Of a DNA stretch of 64,000 nt, positions 8,034-16,506 are shown in pieces. The position numbers and the translations under genes are program-made. Position 1 is the stretch's first letter. Each line of letters starts with the position of its first letter. The notes beneath the pieces were generated by a model that was given only the letters and a program-made list of their open reading frames with translations, had not been told where the DNA came from and ran no database searches. Source of the stretch: Njordibacter sp905182035 (lineage in GTDB: Bacteria > Pseudomonadota > Gammaproteobacteria > Pseudomonadales > Balneatricaceae); the NCBI RefSeq assembly GCF_047730075.1, contig NZ_CP159831.1, positions 806,001 through 870,000 of the forward strand. Direction: 5' to 3'.

Positions 8034-8627
8034 TTATTCATTGCTCCCAAATAATTGAAAATCGATTAAATCACAAAGGCAGTGAATAGTAACCAACTGC
8101 AGTTGTAATATGTTGACGTTGTTGTCACTAGGAATACGAATGGCAACATCACCTGGATCTAGTATTGTGGCCATATCACCGCCGCTTTGACCAGTAATAG
8201 AAATGACTTGCATGTCGCGATTGTGGGCAGCTTGTATGGCTTGAATTAAATTACCACAATTACCTTGCTCCGACATAACAATTACAATGTCACCTTGTTG
8301 CCCCAGCGCAGTGATTTGTTTGGCAAACACATCTTGAAAACTTGAATCGCGAATAATGGCGTTCATGGTTGTGCTATCGGCGGCCAAATTGAAAGCCGGT
8401 AGGCTTGGGCGTTCTTGTTTAAAGCGGCTTAGTAATGCAGCGCTAAAGTGGTGGCCATTGGCTGCGTTAGCGCCATTACCACAAATGAGAATTTTGCCTT
8501 CTTGAATAAAACATTGGTGCAGCATTTGAGCGGCAATAGCGATATCTTGCGGTAGATGTTCAGCACTGTATGCGGCGCAGCCCATATGCTCATGGAACTG
8601 ATTAATAACCCTTTCTTGCAGTTCCAT
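8034..8627 (-). CDS. diaA: SIS-domain protein, DiaA/GmhA type
   Basis: A 197-residue single SIS domain with the phosphosugar-binding loops ICGNGANAANGHHFSAAL and VMSEQGNCGNLIQA. Sequence and genomic position (between yraN and dolP) match DiaA, the DnaA-binding initiation regulator of E. coli; Pseudomonas homologues here are often labelled phosphoheptose isomerase. The isomerase GmhA is a close paralogue with extra catalytic residues, which I cannot separate confidently by eye. Family call is sure; DiaA rather than GmhA is moderately sure. Confidence 0.85.
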   Translation of the reverse strand: MELQERVINQFHEHMGCAAYSAEHLPQDIAIAAQMLHQCFIQEGKILICGNGANAANGHHFSAALLSRFKQERPSLPAFNLAADSTTMNAIIRDSSFQDVFAKQITALGQQGDIVIVMSEQGNCGNLIQAIQAAHNRDMQVISITGQSGGDMATILDPGDVAIRIPSDNNVNILQLQLVTIHCLCDLIDFQLFGSNE

Positions 8628-8642
8628 TAGTGAGTTCTAGCC

Positions 8643-9017
8643 TCAGCCTGAAGTGATGAATGCATTATCAAGCCATTGTATCCGAACTTGACTATGGGGG
8701 CCATCAGAACCACTAATTGCGATGAGATCAAAGCGGCAGTCCAGGTTACTTAAGGATGGGTAGCGTTGTAAAAATACCTTAGCACTATGAATAAGGTGGC
8801 GCTGTTTGGCAGGGCTAAGACTTGCGATCGCGCCGCCCATAGTGTGGCGTTTACGGTACTTCACTTCTACAAATGCAAGCACATTGCTTTTGCGAGCAAT
8901 AATGTCAAGTTCACCACCTTTACAAAAAAAGTTACGCTCAACTAATTGCCAACCCTGTTGATGTAAGTGTTGCCAGGCGATCTCCTCGGCCCAAGCGCCC
9001 ACTTGAGTGGTATTCAT
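8643..9017 (-). CDS. yraN: YraN family (UPF0102) nuclease-like protein
   Basis: A 124-residue protein with the restriction-endonuclease-like core GGELDIIARKSNVLAFVEVKYRK, in which the D and the E-x-K form the metal-site pattern of the PD-(D/E)XK fold. The family is widespread and its function is not established. It lies 5 bases after lpoA and 15 before the diaA-type gene on the same strand, as in E. coli and Pseudomonas. Confidence 0.93.
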   Translation of the reverse strand: MNTTQVGAWAEEIAWQHLHQQGWQLVERNFFCKGGELDIIARKSNVLAFVEVKYRKRHTMGGAIASLSPAKQRHLIHSAKVFLQRYPSLSNLDCRFDLIAISGSDGPHSQVRIQWLDNAFITSG

Positions 9018-9022
9018 AACTA

Positions 9023-11167
9023 TTACCTTGGGTTTACAACAACTTTACCAGCCTTAAAGCGTCCCCATGAACTCTGGGTAAAAATTCGACCTTGGCTATT
9101 CATTTGCAAAAGACCGGTCACACCATGTACACGACTGTTGGTAAAATCTTGCAATTGTTCAAGCCGAGGGAACAAACGATATGCGTCAACACCGATGGCA
9201 AATAAACGCGTGTATCTTTCTCTACCGGGCCATTTTCGACTAATTTTTTGTTGGATGTTAGGCTGTTCAATTAACCAAGGTAATTCTGTAAAAATGACTT
9301 TTTCTAGATCTCGGTCACGACTCGTGTTGGTGGGGCCTTGGTAGATATGGTGGCTAGCATATACTGGAAGGTCAGCAGCATAGTGGAAGGCCAATGTTGG
9401 AATAATTTGACGTCCATCTGTGGGTAAGGAAAATAGCACAATAGCATCGACATCCTGACGTCGCCGAGGCTCGAATTTAACTTTGTTACCAGTGCCTGCC
9501 AGCTGTTGTTTGAGCGTCTTTGCGCGCTCATGGCTTTGGTTGATGAGTAAGGCCTGAGTAATGGCCTTGGAATGGTCACCAACGCCAGAAAAGCTCACCT
9601 TGCTTGCGATTTCTCCGCCTAATTCGATCCAAGAAGAACTAAAATATTGTGCCGCTCTGGTGGCCCAAGGTTGGTCTTGGTGTAAAATAACAATACGCTT
9701 GTGGCCGTCAGCTAAGCTGCGTGCTGCAAGCTGGGTGGCTTCATCCTCTACAGCTAATCCAAATTGAACTAAGTTGGTAGCGGTTTTATTATTGGCGCCC
9801 AGGGGGATGTAATTGAGGGCTAGGGTGGGTATCGCAAGAGCATCTTTTTGACTAAGTTTAATCACCTTATCCTTATCGAGAGGGCCGATGACCATTTCCA
9901 TCTGATCTGCAGAAGCCTGGAGGTAAAGTGCATCTAGGCTACTTAGCCCTGTGGTGTCGTATACTTTGATAAATGGGATCACTGCTAAGCCTTCCTGGGC
10001 CTCAAAGCGAGCGGCCATAAAGCCGTCCACCACAGCTTGCCCTACCTTGCCTAACTTGCCATGTAAGGGCATGGCTAAGGCGATACGTTTAGGTTGGCGT
10101 GACCTAAGGTCGGCTAAACTGGCTAGTGCCCCAGGCAGCTTTGTAACAGCTGGGTGCGTAGGCCATTGTTGTTGCCACTGTTTTAGGGCAGTGACCTGTA
10201 GGTCTAAATCGTGATGTGCTAGGGGTAGTAACGCTAGCTTGTACCAAGCACGGGCTGTATCTGAGTTAGCTGTTGTGACATTTTGGCGAAGCGTATTGGA
10301 GCTAATCTGAGTAAGAGCGCTCCAAATTCGTTCATTATATTGACTGGAGTCTACGGTGTTTGGTAATTGGCTTAATACGATAAGCGCTTTAGCTGCAGCA
10401 AGAGCTAGGCCATTAGCTGTGTATGCCTGGGCTTTAAGGGTTAAGCGTTCAGCTATTGCGTCAGGGTCTGTACTGGGCGTTAACCCCTGTGCTTGGTGCA
10501 ACCAAACAATGGCGCCAAAGCTGTCTCCAAGCATTAACTGAGTCTCTGCCTTAACTTCAAAATAACGCCCAAGTTGATTTTCTGGTAATTGATGTAAGTC
10601 TATTTGCTTAAGTAATCGGGCACTCGACTGAGCATAACCCATGGTTAATATGTTCTTGGCCATCGCCAATAAATGTCCTTGGCGAACTGCCTTTGGCAGT
10701 TTATATATTTTTTGTAACTCTTTGTTTAAATGGTTAGGTAATGCTTGGTCTACAGGCGTTTGGGGAGCACTGGGTATATTTTCAGGGGTGACTGCCAGCA
10801 AAGTTTTTAAGTTTTGGTTATTTTGGATGCTGAGTGTGTTGCTTGATTGCTGCTTAGTTGCACTCATGGGGTTATAGCGAGCTACTGTGCTGGCATCAGT
10901 GTTGTCTTTGGTGACGGTATTTTGTTGTGTTGATGTTGGTGTTTTTTTCTGAGTTAGATCCAATGCAATAACAATCGCATCTTCATTTGATTTGTTTGAC
11001 GCTAGTGGCGTTGGCGTTGGCGTTGGCGTTGTTAGTGTTGGTTTAGGTGGTGTTGGTGTTGGTGTTGGTGTTGGTGGGCGTATATTTTGCTGTTGGCAAG
11101 CACTGAGAAAAACCAACCCACATAAAATACTAATGAAGCGAAAACGATGGCGTCGGATTATGATCAT
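9023..11167 (-). CDS. lpoA: LpoA, lipoprotein activator of PBP1A
   Basis: A 714-residue lipoprotein with lipobox LSAC (Cys24). A TP-rich spacer (about residues 30-55) is encoded by two sets of four hexanucleotide repeats. A helical TPR-like N-domain (about 140-340) leads to a periplasmic-binding-protein-like C-domain (from about 355: RIALAMPLHGKLGKVGQAVVDGFMAA). LpoA reaches from the outer membrane through the wall to stimulate PBP1A. The C-domain has the long Q/K-rich region between about 560 and 590 (QQLAGTGNKVKFEPRRRQDVDA) common in the family. It is first in the run lpoA-yraN-diaA-dolP and divergent from rsmI. Confidence 0.94.
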   Translation of the reverse strand: MIIIRRHRFRFISILCGLVFLSACQQQNIRPPTPTPTPTPPKPTLTTPTPTPTPLASNKSNEDAIVIALDLTQKKTPTSTQQNTVTKDNTDASTVARYNPMSATKQQSSNTLSIQNNQNLKTLLAVTPENIPSAPQTPVDQALPNHLNKELQKIYKLPKAVRQGHLLAMAKNILTMGYAQSSARLLKQIDLHQLPENQLGRYFEVKAETQLMLGDSFGAIVWLHQAQGLTPSTDPDAIAERLTLKAQAYTANGLALAAAKALIVLSQLPNTVDSSQYNERIWSALTQISSNTLRQNVTTANSDTARAWYKLALLPLAHHDLDLQVTALKQWQQQWPTHPAVTKLPGALASLADLRSRQPKRIALAMPLHGKLGKVGQAVVDGFMAARFEAQEGLAVIPFIKVYDTTGLSSLDALYLQASADQMEMVIGPLDKDKVIKLSQKDALAIPTLALNYIPLGANNKTATNLVQFGLAVEDEATQLAARSLADGHKRIVILHQDQPWATRAAQYFSSSWIELGGEIASKVSFSGVGDHSKAITQALLINQSHERAKTLKQQLAGTGNKVKFEPRRRQDVDAIVLFSLPTDGRQIIPTLAFHYAADLPVYASHHIYQGPTNTSRDRDLEKVIFTELPWLIEQPNIQQKISRKWPGRERYTRLFAIGVDAYRLFPRLEQLQDFTNSRVHGVTGLLQMNSQGRIFTQSSWGRFKAGKVVVNPR
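11007..11072. repeat. Hexanucleotide repeats coding the LpoA TP linker
   Basis: GGCGTT four times (11007-11030) and GGTGTT four times (11049-11072), reading Thr-Pro on the minus strand. Unit length 6 keeps the frame, so gain or loss changes linker length only. Confidence 0.9.
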
Positions 11168-11297
11168 AGAGCATTCTTAGTGATTATGGCTTAGGTGGTT
11201 TAGGTTACAATACACTTAATTCAGACCACCGCGGTGATCCAGTATAAGTAAGCCTAGCATAAAAGCTCGCTCAAACAAGTCTAAAAGGCTCAATGGC

Positions 11298-12140
11298 ATG
11301 ACAACAGCAATTCTTTACGTGGTTTCGACTCCTATCGGCAACCTAGAAGACCTAAGCCCCCGGGCTATAGAAACCCTCAAGAAAGTAGATCTCATTGCCG
11401 CAGAAGACACGCGTCATAGTGGTCGATTAATGCAACATTTTGCTATTTCTACCCCTATGCTAGCTGTGCATGATCATAATGAACGCCAACGCGCACATAT
11501 GTTGGTGCAAAAATTGGCAGAAGGCCAGTCAATTGCCTTGATTTCAGATGCTGGAACTCCACTTATTTCTGACCCAGGGTATCACTTAGTAAGTGCAGTT
11601 CGGGATGCGGGTTATCAGGTCGTGCCAGTGGTGGGCCCCTGTGCATTAATCGCAGGACTTAGTGTGTCAGGCTTAGCCACTGACCGATTTAGCTTTTATG
11701 GTTTTTTACCTGCCAAAAGCAGTGGCCGTAAACAGCAGCTGCAACAATTAGACAGTGTTGCTCATACCCAAGTATTCTATGAATCTCCCCATCGTATCGT
11801 TGCTACGGTGGATGACATTGTCTCGGTAATGGGCCCTCACAGACACCTGGTGTTGGCCCGGGAACTCACCAAAACCTTTGAAACGGTTTATGGTGCGCCG
11901 GCAAGTGAAGTACAAGCTTGGTTGGCGGCTGATCACAACCAGCAAAAAGGCGAGTTTGTGGTGCTGATTGAGGGCGCAGAGCCAGAACAACTGCAAGATA
12001 TTGGCCCAGAAGAAGAGCGTATGCTGACATTGTTGCTGGCAGAGCTACCTATTAAAAAGGCAGCGGCTGTTACGGCGGCTATTACTGGGCACAAGAAAAA
12101 GGCATTGTATGACCGGGCTCTAGAGTTGCAAGGCAAGTAA
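11298..12140 (+). CDS. rsmI: 16S rRNA (cytidine(1402)-2'-O)-methyltransferase
   Basis: A 280-residue tetrapyrrole-methylase-fold SAM enzyme. The start LYVVSTPIGNLEDLSPRA, the AEDTRHSGRL segment and ISDAGTPLISDPG are diagnostic. RsmI adds the 2'-O-methyl of C1402 in the decoding centre, the base also N4-methylated by RsmH, whose gene is about 3 kb away. The usual divergent position next to lpoA is kept. Length matches E. coli RsmI (286). Confidence 0.97.
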   Translation: MTTAILYVVSTPIGNLEDLSPRAIETLKKVDLIAAEDTRHSGRLMQHFAISTPMLAVHDHNERQRAHMLVQKLAEGQSIALISDAGTPLISDPGYHLVSAVRDAGYQVVPVVGPCALIAGLSVSGLATDRFSFYGFLPAKSSGRKQQLQQLDSVAHTQVFYESPHRIVATVDDIVSVMGPHRHLVLARELTKTFETVYGAPASEVQAWLAADHNQQKGEFVVLIEGAEPEQLQDIGPEEERMLTLLLAELPIKKAAAVTAAITGHKKKALYDRALELQGK

Positions 12141-12164
12141 GTGTTTGTTAGCCAACATTTAACC

Positions 12165-12193
12165 TTGCCAACGCCATGTAAACTCGGTATTCT
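12165..12193 (+). promoter_or_regulatory. Sigma70 promoter of rnpB
   Basis: TTGCCA (12165-12170), 17-base spacer, TATTCT (12188-12193). The predicted transcription start about 8 bases later coincides with the 5' end of the RNase P RNA deduced independently from the P1 helix. Confidence 0.75.
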
Positions 12194-12201
12194 GCCCGCG
12201 A

Positions 12202-12573
<372 letters not shown>

Positions 12574-12700
12574 TATGCCCACTTCTATTTTTTCTGGTTG
12601 CATCGCATTTGCCCCTCGCTTAGTTATGTTGAAGTTGCCGAAACATCTAAATTCACCGGTCTGTGCTAACCTGAGTTTTTATCCTGTAAAGGGGAAATCT

Positions 12701-13156
12701 ATGCGGCATCGTATTCGAGCAGCCGGTCTTTTAATTGATCAAGATCGTATTTTAATGGTCAATGAAAATGACGGTGAATGGTCTTATTGGGTACCTCCTG
12801 GTGGTGGTTTTGAGGATAAAGATGGGAATACACGTAACACGGTTAAGCGGGAAGTATGGGAGGAGACAGGTTTGTCTGTAACAGTGGGTGAGTTGCTGTT
12901 CGTCCGTGAGTTTTGTGAGATATCTAGGGGTATTTATCATTTTGAGCAGTTTTATATGGTTGATCACTGGCAAGGTGAGGTTTCGTTAAAGAACTTGGAA
13001 GGCCTGGATGAAGAGGTAAGATCTATTTCTCAGGCACGTTGGTTGACGCAGCGGGAACTTGCAGACGTAGAGGTGTTTCCACCACAGCTGAAAGACATGT
13101 TATGGGGTAAATTAGATCGACATGACCTATCTATCGTGCACTTGGGTTACTCGTAA
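12701..13156 (+). CDS. Nudix hydrolase
   Basis: A 151-residue Nudix protein; substrate unknown. ATG 12701 is preceded by AAAGGGGAAA; upstream in-frame codons run into rnpB and are not coding. The Nudix box is PGGGFEDKDGNTRNTVKREV followed by WEETGL: the REVWEETG half is canonical, but the first half carries one extra residue and a Gly where the first box glutamate is usual. The C-terminal half has the common YHFEQFYMV and LDEEVRSISQARWLT segments. It sits 6 bases before the YgjP-like gene and is probably cotranscribed with it. Confidence 0.85.
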   Translation: MRHRIRAAGLLIDQDRILMVNENDGEWSYWVPPGGGFEDKDGNTRNTVKREVWEETGLSVTVGELLFVREFCEISRGIYHFEQFYMVDHWQGEVSLKNLEGLDEEVRSISQARWLTQRELADVEVFPPQLKDMLWGKLDRHDLSIVHLGYS

Positions 13157-13162
13157 GCCTCT

Positions 13163-13873
13163 ATGACTTCATCGTCTCCAGAAACAGTAGCTATGAATGG
13201 TTTTGTGGCTGTTATCAAGCGTACTCGACGTAAAGGTAGTGTGGGTTTTAGGTTGTCATCGGGGCAAGTGGTCGTATTGGCGCCCAAAGCTAGTTCTAAG
13301 GCTGAACTTCGGCTTCTGTTAGAGTCTAAAAGTGCTTGGATATTGGCAAAACTCACGCTGCAGGATCAAGCAAAGTTTCAGGCTGAGCGGCATTATGTTT
13401 GTGGTGAGCAGTTAGCTTTTTTAGATCGAAAATTAGTTTTACAGGTGTGCCAAGGCGCTTTTAGCACTGGGCTTAGAGGCCCATCTGAGCTAGTAGTTAG
13501 TGTCCCTGAGGCTAAGCTTGGTTGGGTGCGCAATGCTCTTGTGCGCTGGTATAAGCTGCAAGCTCAAGTACATATAGAGCAGCGAGTCAGCTATTTTTCT
13601 CCGTTGGTAGGCGCTTGGCCTAAGTCTATTGAAATTAAAACCTATCGAGCCCGCTGGGGTAGCTGTAATGATCGTGGCCAAATACAATTTAATTGGAAGC
13701 TAATGATGGCGCCTAGTGCGGTAGTTGACAGTGTTGTGGTGCACGAATTATGCCATTTACTGCACATGCATCATGGGCCAGAGTTTTGGCTGCAAGTGCA
13801 ACGGGTTTTGCCAAATTATCAAGATGCAAAACAATGGTTAAAAGATGAAGGCCATGGTTTAGGGCTAGATTGA
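13163..13873 (+). CDS. YgjP-like zinc metallopeptidase (M48/DUF45)
   Basis: A 236-residue protein of the YgjP/DUF45 family. The zinc site HELCHLLHMHHGPEFW lies at about residues 194-209 (HExxH plus a downstream His), preceded by the family segment YRARWGSCNDRGQIQFNW (161-178). These proteins are small single-domain metalloproteases related to M48 and SprT; the physiological substrate is not known. ATG 13163 is used; ATG 13193 is an alternative that would drop ten residues before the conserved region. Confidence 0.88.
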   Translation: MTSSSPETVAMNGFVAVIKRTRRKGSVGFRLSSGQVVVLAPKASSKAELRLLLESKSAWILAKLTLQDQAKFQAERHYVCGEQLAFLDRKLVLQVCQGAFSTGLRGPSELVVSVPEAKLGWVRNALVRWYKLQAQVHIEQRVSYFSPLVGAWPKSIEIKTYRARWGSCNDRGQIQFNWKLMMAPSAVVDSVVVHELCHLLHMHHGPEFWLQVQRVLPNYQDAKQWLKDEGHGLGLD

Positions 13874-13933
13874 TATTCATGGCCTTTAGGTATTAAAATA
13901 TCGACATTAGTCTCAAATGGGTAAATTAATTCC

Positions 13934-14590
13934 ATGCCTCAAGAAAATTCAGCTGCCAAGGTGTTGCACCATTTGAAGCAAGATATTTTGACTGGGCTCT
14001 TTGCAGCCGGCCATAAGCTAAAAATGAACGCCTTAAAAGAGCGCTATCAAGTTGGTGTGAATCCATTGCGGGAGGCATTGTCACAGCTTGTGGTGATGCA
14101 ACTAGTGCAAGTCCAAGACCAGCGTGGTTATCGGGTATGTCCTGTGACGCAGTCAGAGTTGGTAGACATTTATGACACTCGGGCACATATTGAGTCTTTG
14201 TGTGTAGGGTTGGCCATTGAACGGGGTGATGAAGCTTGGGAGGCAGGCATCGTTGCCGCAGCTTATAGGCTTCAATCCAATGCTGGTCTGTTGCAGGCAG
14301 ATGGTGATCTACAGGCCTGGGAACAGCTTCATCAACAGTTTCATTATGCCATTGTAAAAGGTTGCGGTTCTGAGGAGTTGCTTAGGGTGCGTTTAGACCT
14401 TTATGAAAAGGCATCGCGCTACCGAAACTTGTGGTTACGGCACAATGCTGGCCACGGCGCTTTCGACGTTAATCAAATGGAGCATGAGCAGCTAGTCACT
14501 GCCGTTCTGGCTAGAGATCTTGAGGCGGCAAAAAAGCTTATTTCTAAGCATATACTTGTGCCTAGTCAGGTCTTGCAAGGCTTATTATAA
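13934..14590 (+). CDS. GntR-family regulator, FCD (FadR-like) subfamily
   Basis: A 218-residue regulator: an N-terminal winged helix (about residues 5-72; LKQDILTGLFAAGHKL and NPLREALSQLV) and an all-helical FCD ligand domain (about 80-215) with metal-binding-type residues (D in YDTRAHIE, H in LHQQFHYAI and in a later helix). The group includes E. coli CsiR/GlaR. The ligand is not predictable; there is no metabolic gene beside it. It lies just upstream of the mraZ promoter and is probably monocistronic. Confidence 0.87.
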   Translation: MPQENSAAKVLHHLKQDILTGLFAAGHKLKMNALKERYQVGVNPLREALSQLVVMQLVQVQDQRGYRVCPVTQSELVDIYDTRAHIESLCVGLAIERGDEAWEAGIVAAAYRLQSNAGLLQADGDLQAWEQLHQQFHYAIVKGCGSEELLRVRLDLYEKASRYRNLWLRHNAGHGAFDVNQMEHEQLVTAVLARDLEAAKKLISKHILVPSQVLQGLL

Positions 14591-14640
14591 AGCCTGTTAC
14601 CTTTCTAATTTAGCAGCATCAAGTAACTTTATCTTTTCAC

Positions 14641-14669
14641 TTGCAATATAGCTATGATCTACCTACACT
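14641..14669 (+). promoter_or_regulatory. Likely promoter of the dcw cluster
   Basis: TTGCAA (14641-14646), 17-base spacer, TACACT (14664-14669). The start would fall at the first MraZ repeat just downstream. Plausible rather than strong. Confidence 0.45.
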
Positions 14670-14672
14670 TAT

Positions 14673-14700
14673 AAAGTGGATAAAAGTGGGGAAAAGTGGT
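14673..14700 (+). promoter_or_regulatory. MraZ operator, three GTGG repeats at 10-bp period
   Basis: AAAGTGG-type units with GTGG at 14676, 14686 and 14696, exactly 10 bp apart, 37 bases before mraZ. Known MraZ sites are three or four TGGG/GTGG-type direct repeats with 10-bp period upstream of mraZ, through which MraZ represses the cluster. Confidence 0.88.
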
Positions 14701-14736
14701 ATTTTTTCCCTATATTGAATAAGTTTTGGGAAGTAA

Positions 14737-15207
14737 ATGATGTTTCGTGGTGCTGCAACAATCAATATAGATACCAAAGGACGTATAGCTATGCCTGTGC
14801 GTTTTCGCGATCTATTCATTGATAAATCAGAACCTAGCGTCAACCCCCAGCTTGTGGTTACTATTGATACCGAAGAGCTTTGTTTAATGATTTATCCATT
14901 AATTGAATGGGATTTGATTCAGCAAAAATTAGAACAACTACCCAGCTTCAACCCCACCGCTAGACGTATCCAACGTTTGTTGATTGGCCATGCCACAGAC
15001 CTTGAGCTCGATGCTAATGGGCGTATTTTGCTACCGACGCTGCTGAGAGAATATGCTCAGTTAGATAAGAAAGCCATTCTGCTAGGTCAAGGTAAAAAAA
15101 TTGAACTGTGGAGTGAGTCCTTATGGAATGCGCGCCGTGAAACCTATTTGCAGGCCAACAGCAACACTGAAGAGCTGCCGGAACTCTTGCATCAGTTGTC
15201 CTTGTAG
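14737..15207 (+). CDS. mraZ: Transcriptional regulator MraZ
   Basis: A 156-residue protein with the two SpoVT-AbrB-like DNA-binding repeats of MraZ: MFRGAATINIDTKGRIAMPVRFRD (about 2-25) and a second DLELDANGRILLPTLLREYA (about 88-107). MraZ forms a ring and represses its own cluster through the repeats found just upstream. ATG 14737 with a second ATG at 14740; family starts with MFRG favour the second by one codon. First gene of the dcw run. Confidence 0.96.
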   Translation: MMFRGAATINIDTKGRIAMPVRFRDLFIDKSEPSVNPQLVVTIDTEELCLMIYPLIEWDLIQQKLEQLPSFNPTARRIQRLLIGHATDLELDANGRILLPTLLREYAQLDKKAILLGQGKKIELWSESLWNARRETYLQANSNTEELPELLHQLSL

Positions 15208-15241
15208 TCGGTGAATGACTGACGTTATTAATGGAACTGAA

Positions 15242-16180
15242 ATGACACAAGACTTTAACCACAAAACCGTCTTACTTGATGAAGCTGTAGAGTTATTGGT
15301 ACACGATACCGATGGTGTTTATATGGACGGAACTTTTGGCCGTGGTGGGCACAGCGGTCTTATCCTGCAACACCTAAGTCCTCAAGGACGATTACAGGCC
15401 TTTGATAAAGACCCTTTGGCCATTACGCAGGCGCAGGTGATGATTGCCAACGATTCGCGTTTATCTATCACTCAAACCTCTTTTGCAAACATGGACCAAG
15501 TTGCCCAGCAGCATCACTGTTTTGGGCATGTGCATGGCATTTTGTTGGACTTGGGTGTTTCATCACCACAAATAGACGATGCCAGCCGCGGCTTTAGTTT
15601 TCAATATGATGGCCCATTAGATATGCGTATGAATCCTGACGCAGGCGAATCTGCTGCGCAGTGGTTGGCGCGGGCAGGTGCGGAAGAAATAGCGGATGTG
15701 CTTTACCATTATGGCGAAGAGCGTTTCTCTCGAAGAATGGCGCGGGCTATTGTCGAGCATCGTCAACAGCAGCCTATTACCACCACCAAGCAATTAGCCG
15801 GCATTATTGCCGCCGCTAACCCTAAGTGGGAAAAGGGTAAAAATCCCTCAACTCGGGCGTTTCAGGGTATACGTATACACATCAACCAGGAACTAAAAGA
15901 TTTAGAAGTGGGTTTGCAAGCGGCACTTGAAATATTGGCACCTGGGGGCCGTTTAGTGGTGATTAGTTTTCATTCCTTGGAAGACCGTATTGTTAAGCGT
16001 TTTATGCGTGAGCACGCCAAAGGCGACTCTCACATCCCTCGCGGCTTACCTGTGACCGAAGATCAGTTAAAGCGGCGCTTAACGCTCTTGGGCAAAGCTC
16101 GTAAGCCTACTCCCTATGAAATTGAGGTTAACCCTCGGTCTCGCAGTGCGGTGATGCGTGTGGCAGAAAAAATCGAATGA
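15242..16180 (+). CDS. rsmH: 16S rRNA (cytosine(1402)-N4)-methyltransferase
   Basis: A 312-residue class I SAM methyltransferase (MraW). MTQDFNHKTVLLDEAVELL start, SAM loop DGTFGRGGHSGLIL, and VISFHSLEDRIVKRFM near the C-terminus are hallmarks. I prefer ATG 15242, with GGA 6 bases upstream, over ATG 15215, whose only purine block touches the start. It modifies C1402 together with RsmI. It overlaps the ftsL start by four bases. Confidence 0.96.
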   Translation: MTQDFNHKTVLLDEAVELLVHDTDGVYMDGTFGRGGHSGLILQHLSPQGRLQAFDKDPLAITQAQVMIANDSRLSITQTSFANMDQVAQQHHCFGHVHGILLDLGVSSPQIDDASRGFSFQYDGPLDMRMNPDAGESAAQWLARAGAEEIADVLYHYGEERFSRRMARAIVEHRQQQPITTTKQLAGIIAAANPKWEKGKNPSTRAFQGIRIHINQELKDLEVGLQAALEILAPGGRLVVISFHSLEDRIVKRFMREHAKGDSHIPRGLPVTEDQLKRRLTLLGKARKPTPYEIEVNPRSRSAVMRVAEKIE

Positions 16181-16506
16181 AAGACATGAGCGAAAACCTC
16201 AATATGTGGTTAAAGCGTGCGAGCTTACAGGCCGAACGTTACGCTATGTTGCTTGGGTTTTTGCTGTTGGTGTTGTTAGTTATTAGTGCTCAATTTGTTG
16301 TTTACAGCTCGTTTGAAGCTAGGGGGCATATCAATCACCTGCATCAGCTAGAAAGAGACCGTAATGCCATGCAGGTGGAGTGGGGCCAGTTGCTGCTTGA
16401 GCAAAGCGCTTGGGCTTCCCATAGCCGTGTAGAATCGATGGTGACTGAGCAGTTAGGCATGGGAGTGCCAGTCGCTCAACAAATTATTTTGGTGCGGCAG
16501 CCATGA
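16177..16506 (+). CDS. ftsL: Cell division protein FtsL
   Basis: A 109-residue bitopic protein: short cytoplasmic end, one membrane segment (about residues 20-43) and a periplasmic leucine-zipper-like coiled coil with conserved RVESMVTEQLGM near the end. FtsL forms the FtsQLB complex that activates FtsWI. FtsL is poorly conserved, so the call rests on topology, size and its place between rsmH and ftsI. ATG 16177 overlaps rsmH (ATGA). Confidence 0.93.
   Translation: MKDMSENLNMWLKRASLQAERYAMLLGFLLLVLLVISAQFVVYSSFEARGHINHLHQLERDRNAMQVEWGQLLLEQSAWASHSRVESMVTEQLGMGVPVAQQIILVRQP

Noticed and set aside
11227..11236. CACCGCGGTG palindrome between lpoA and rsmI
   Set aside because: A single 10-bp palindrome with no repeated copy and no convincing promoter around it; not enough to call an operator.
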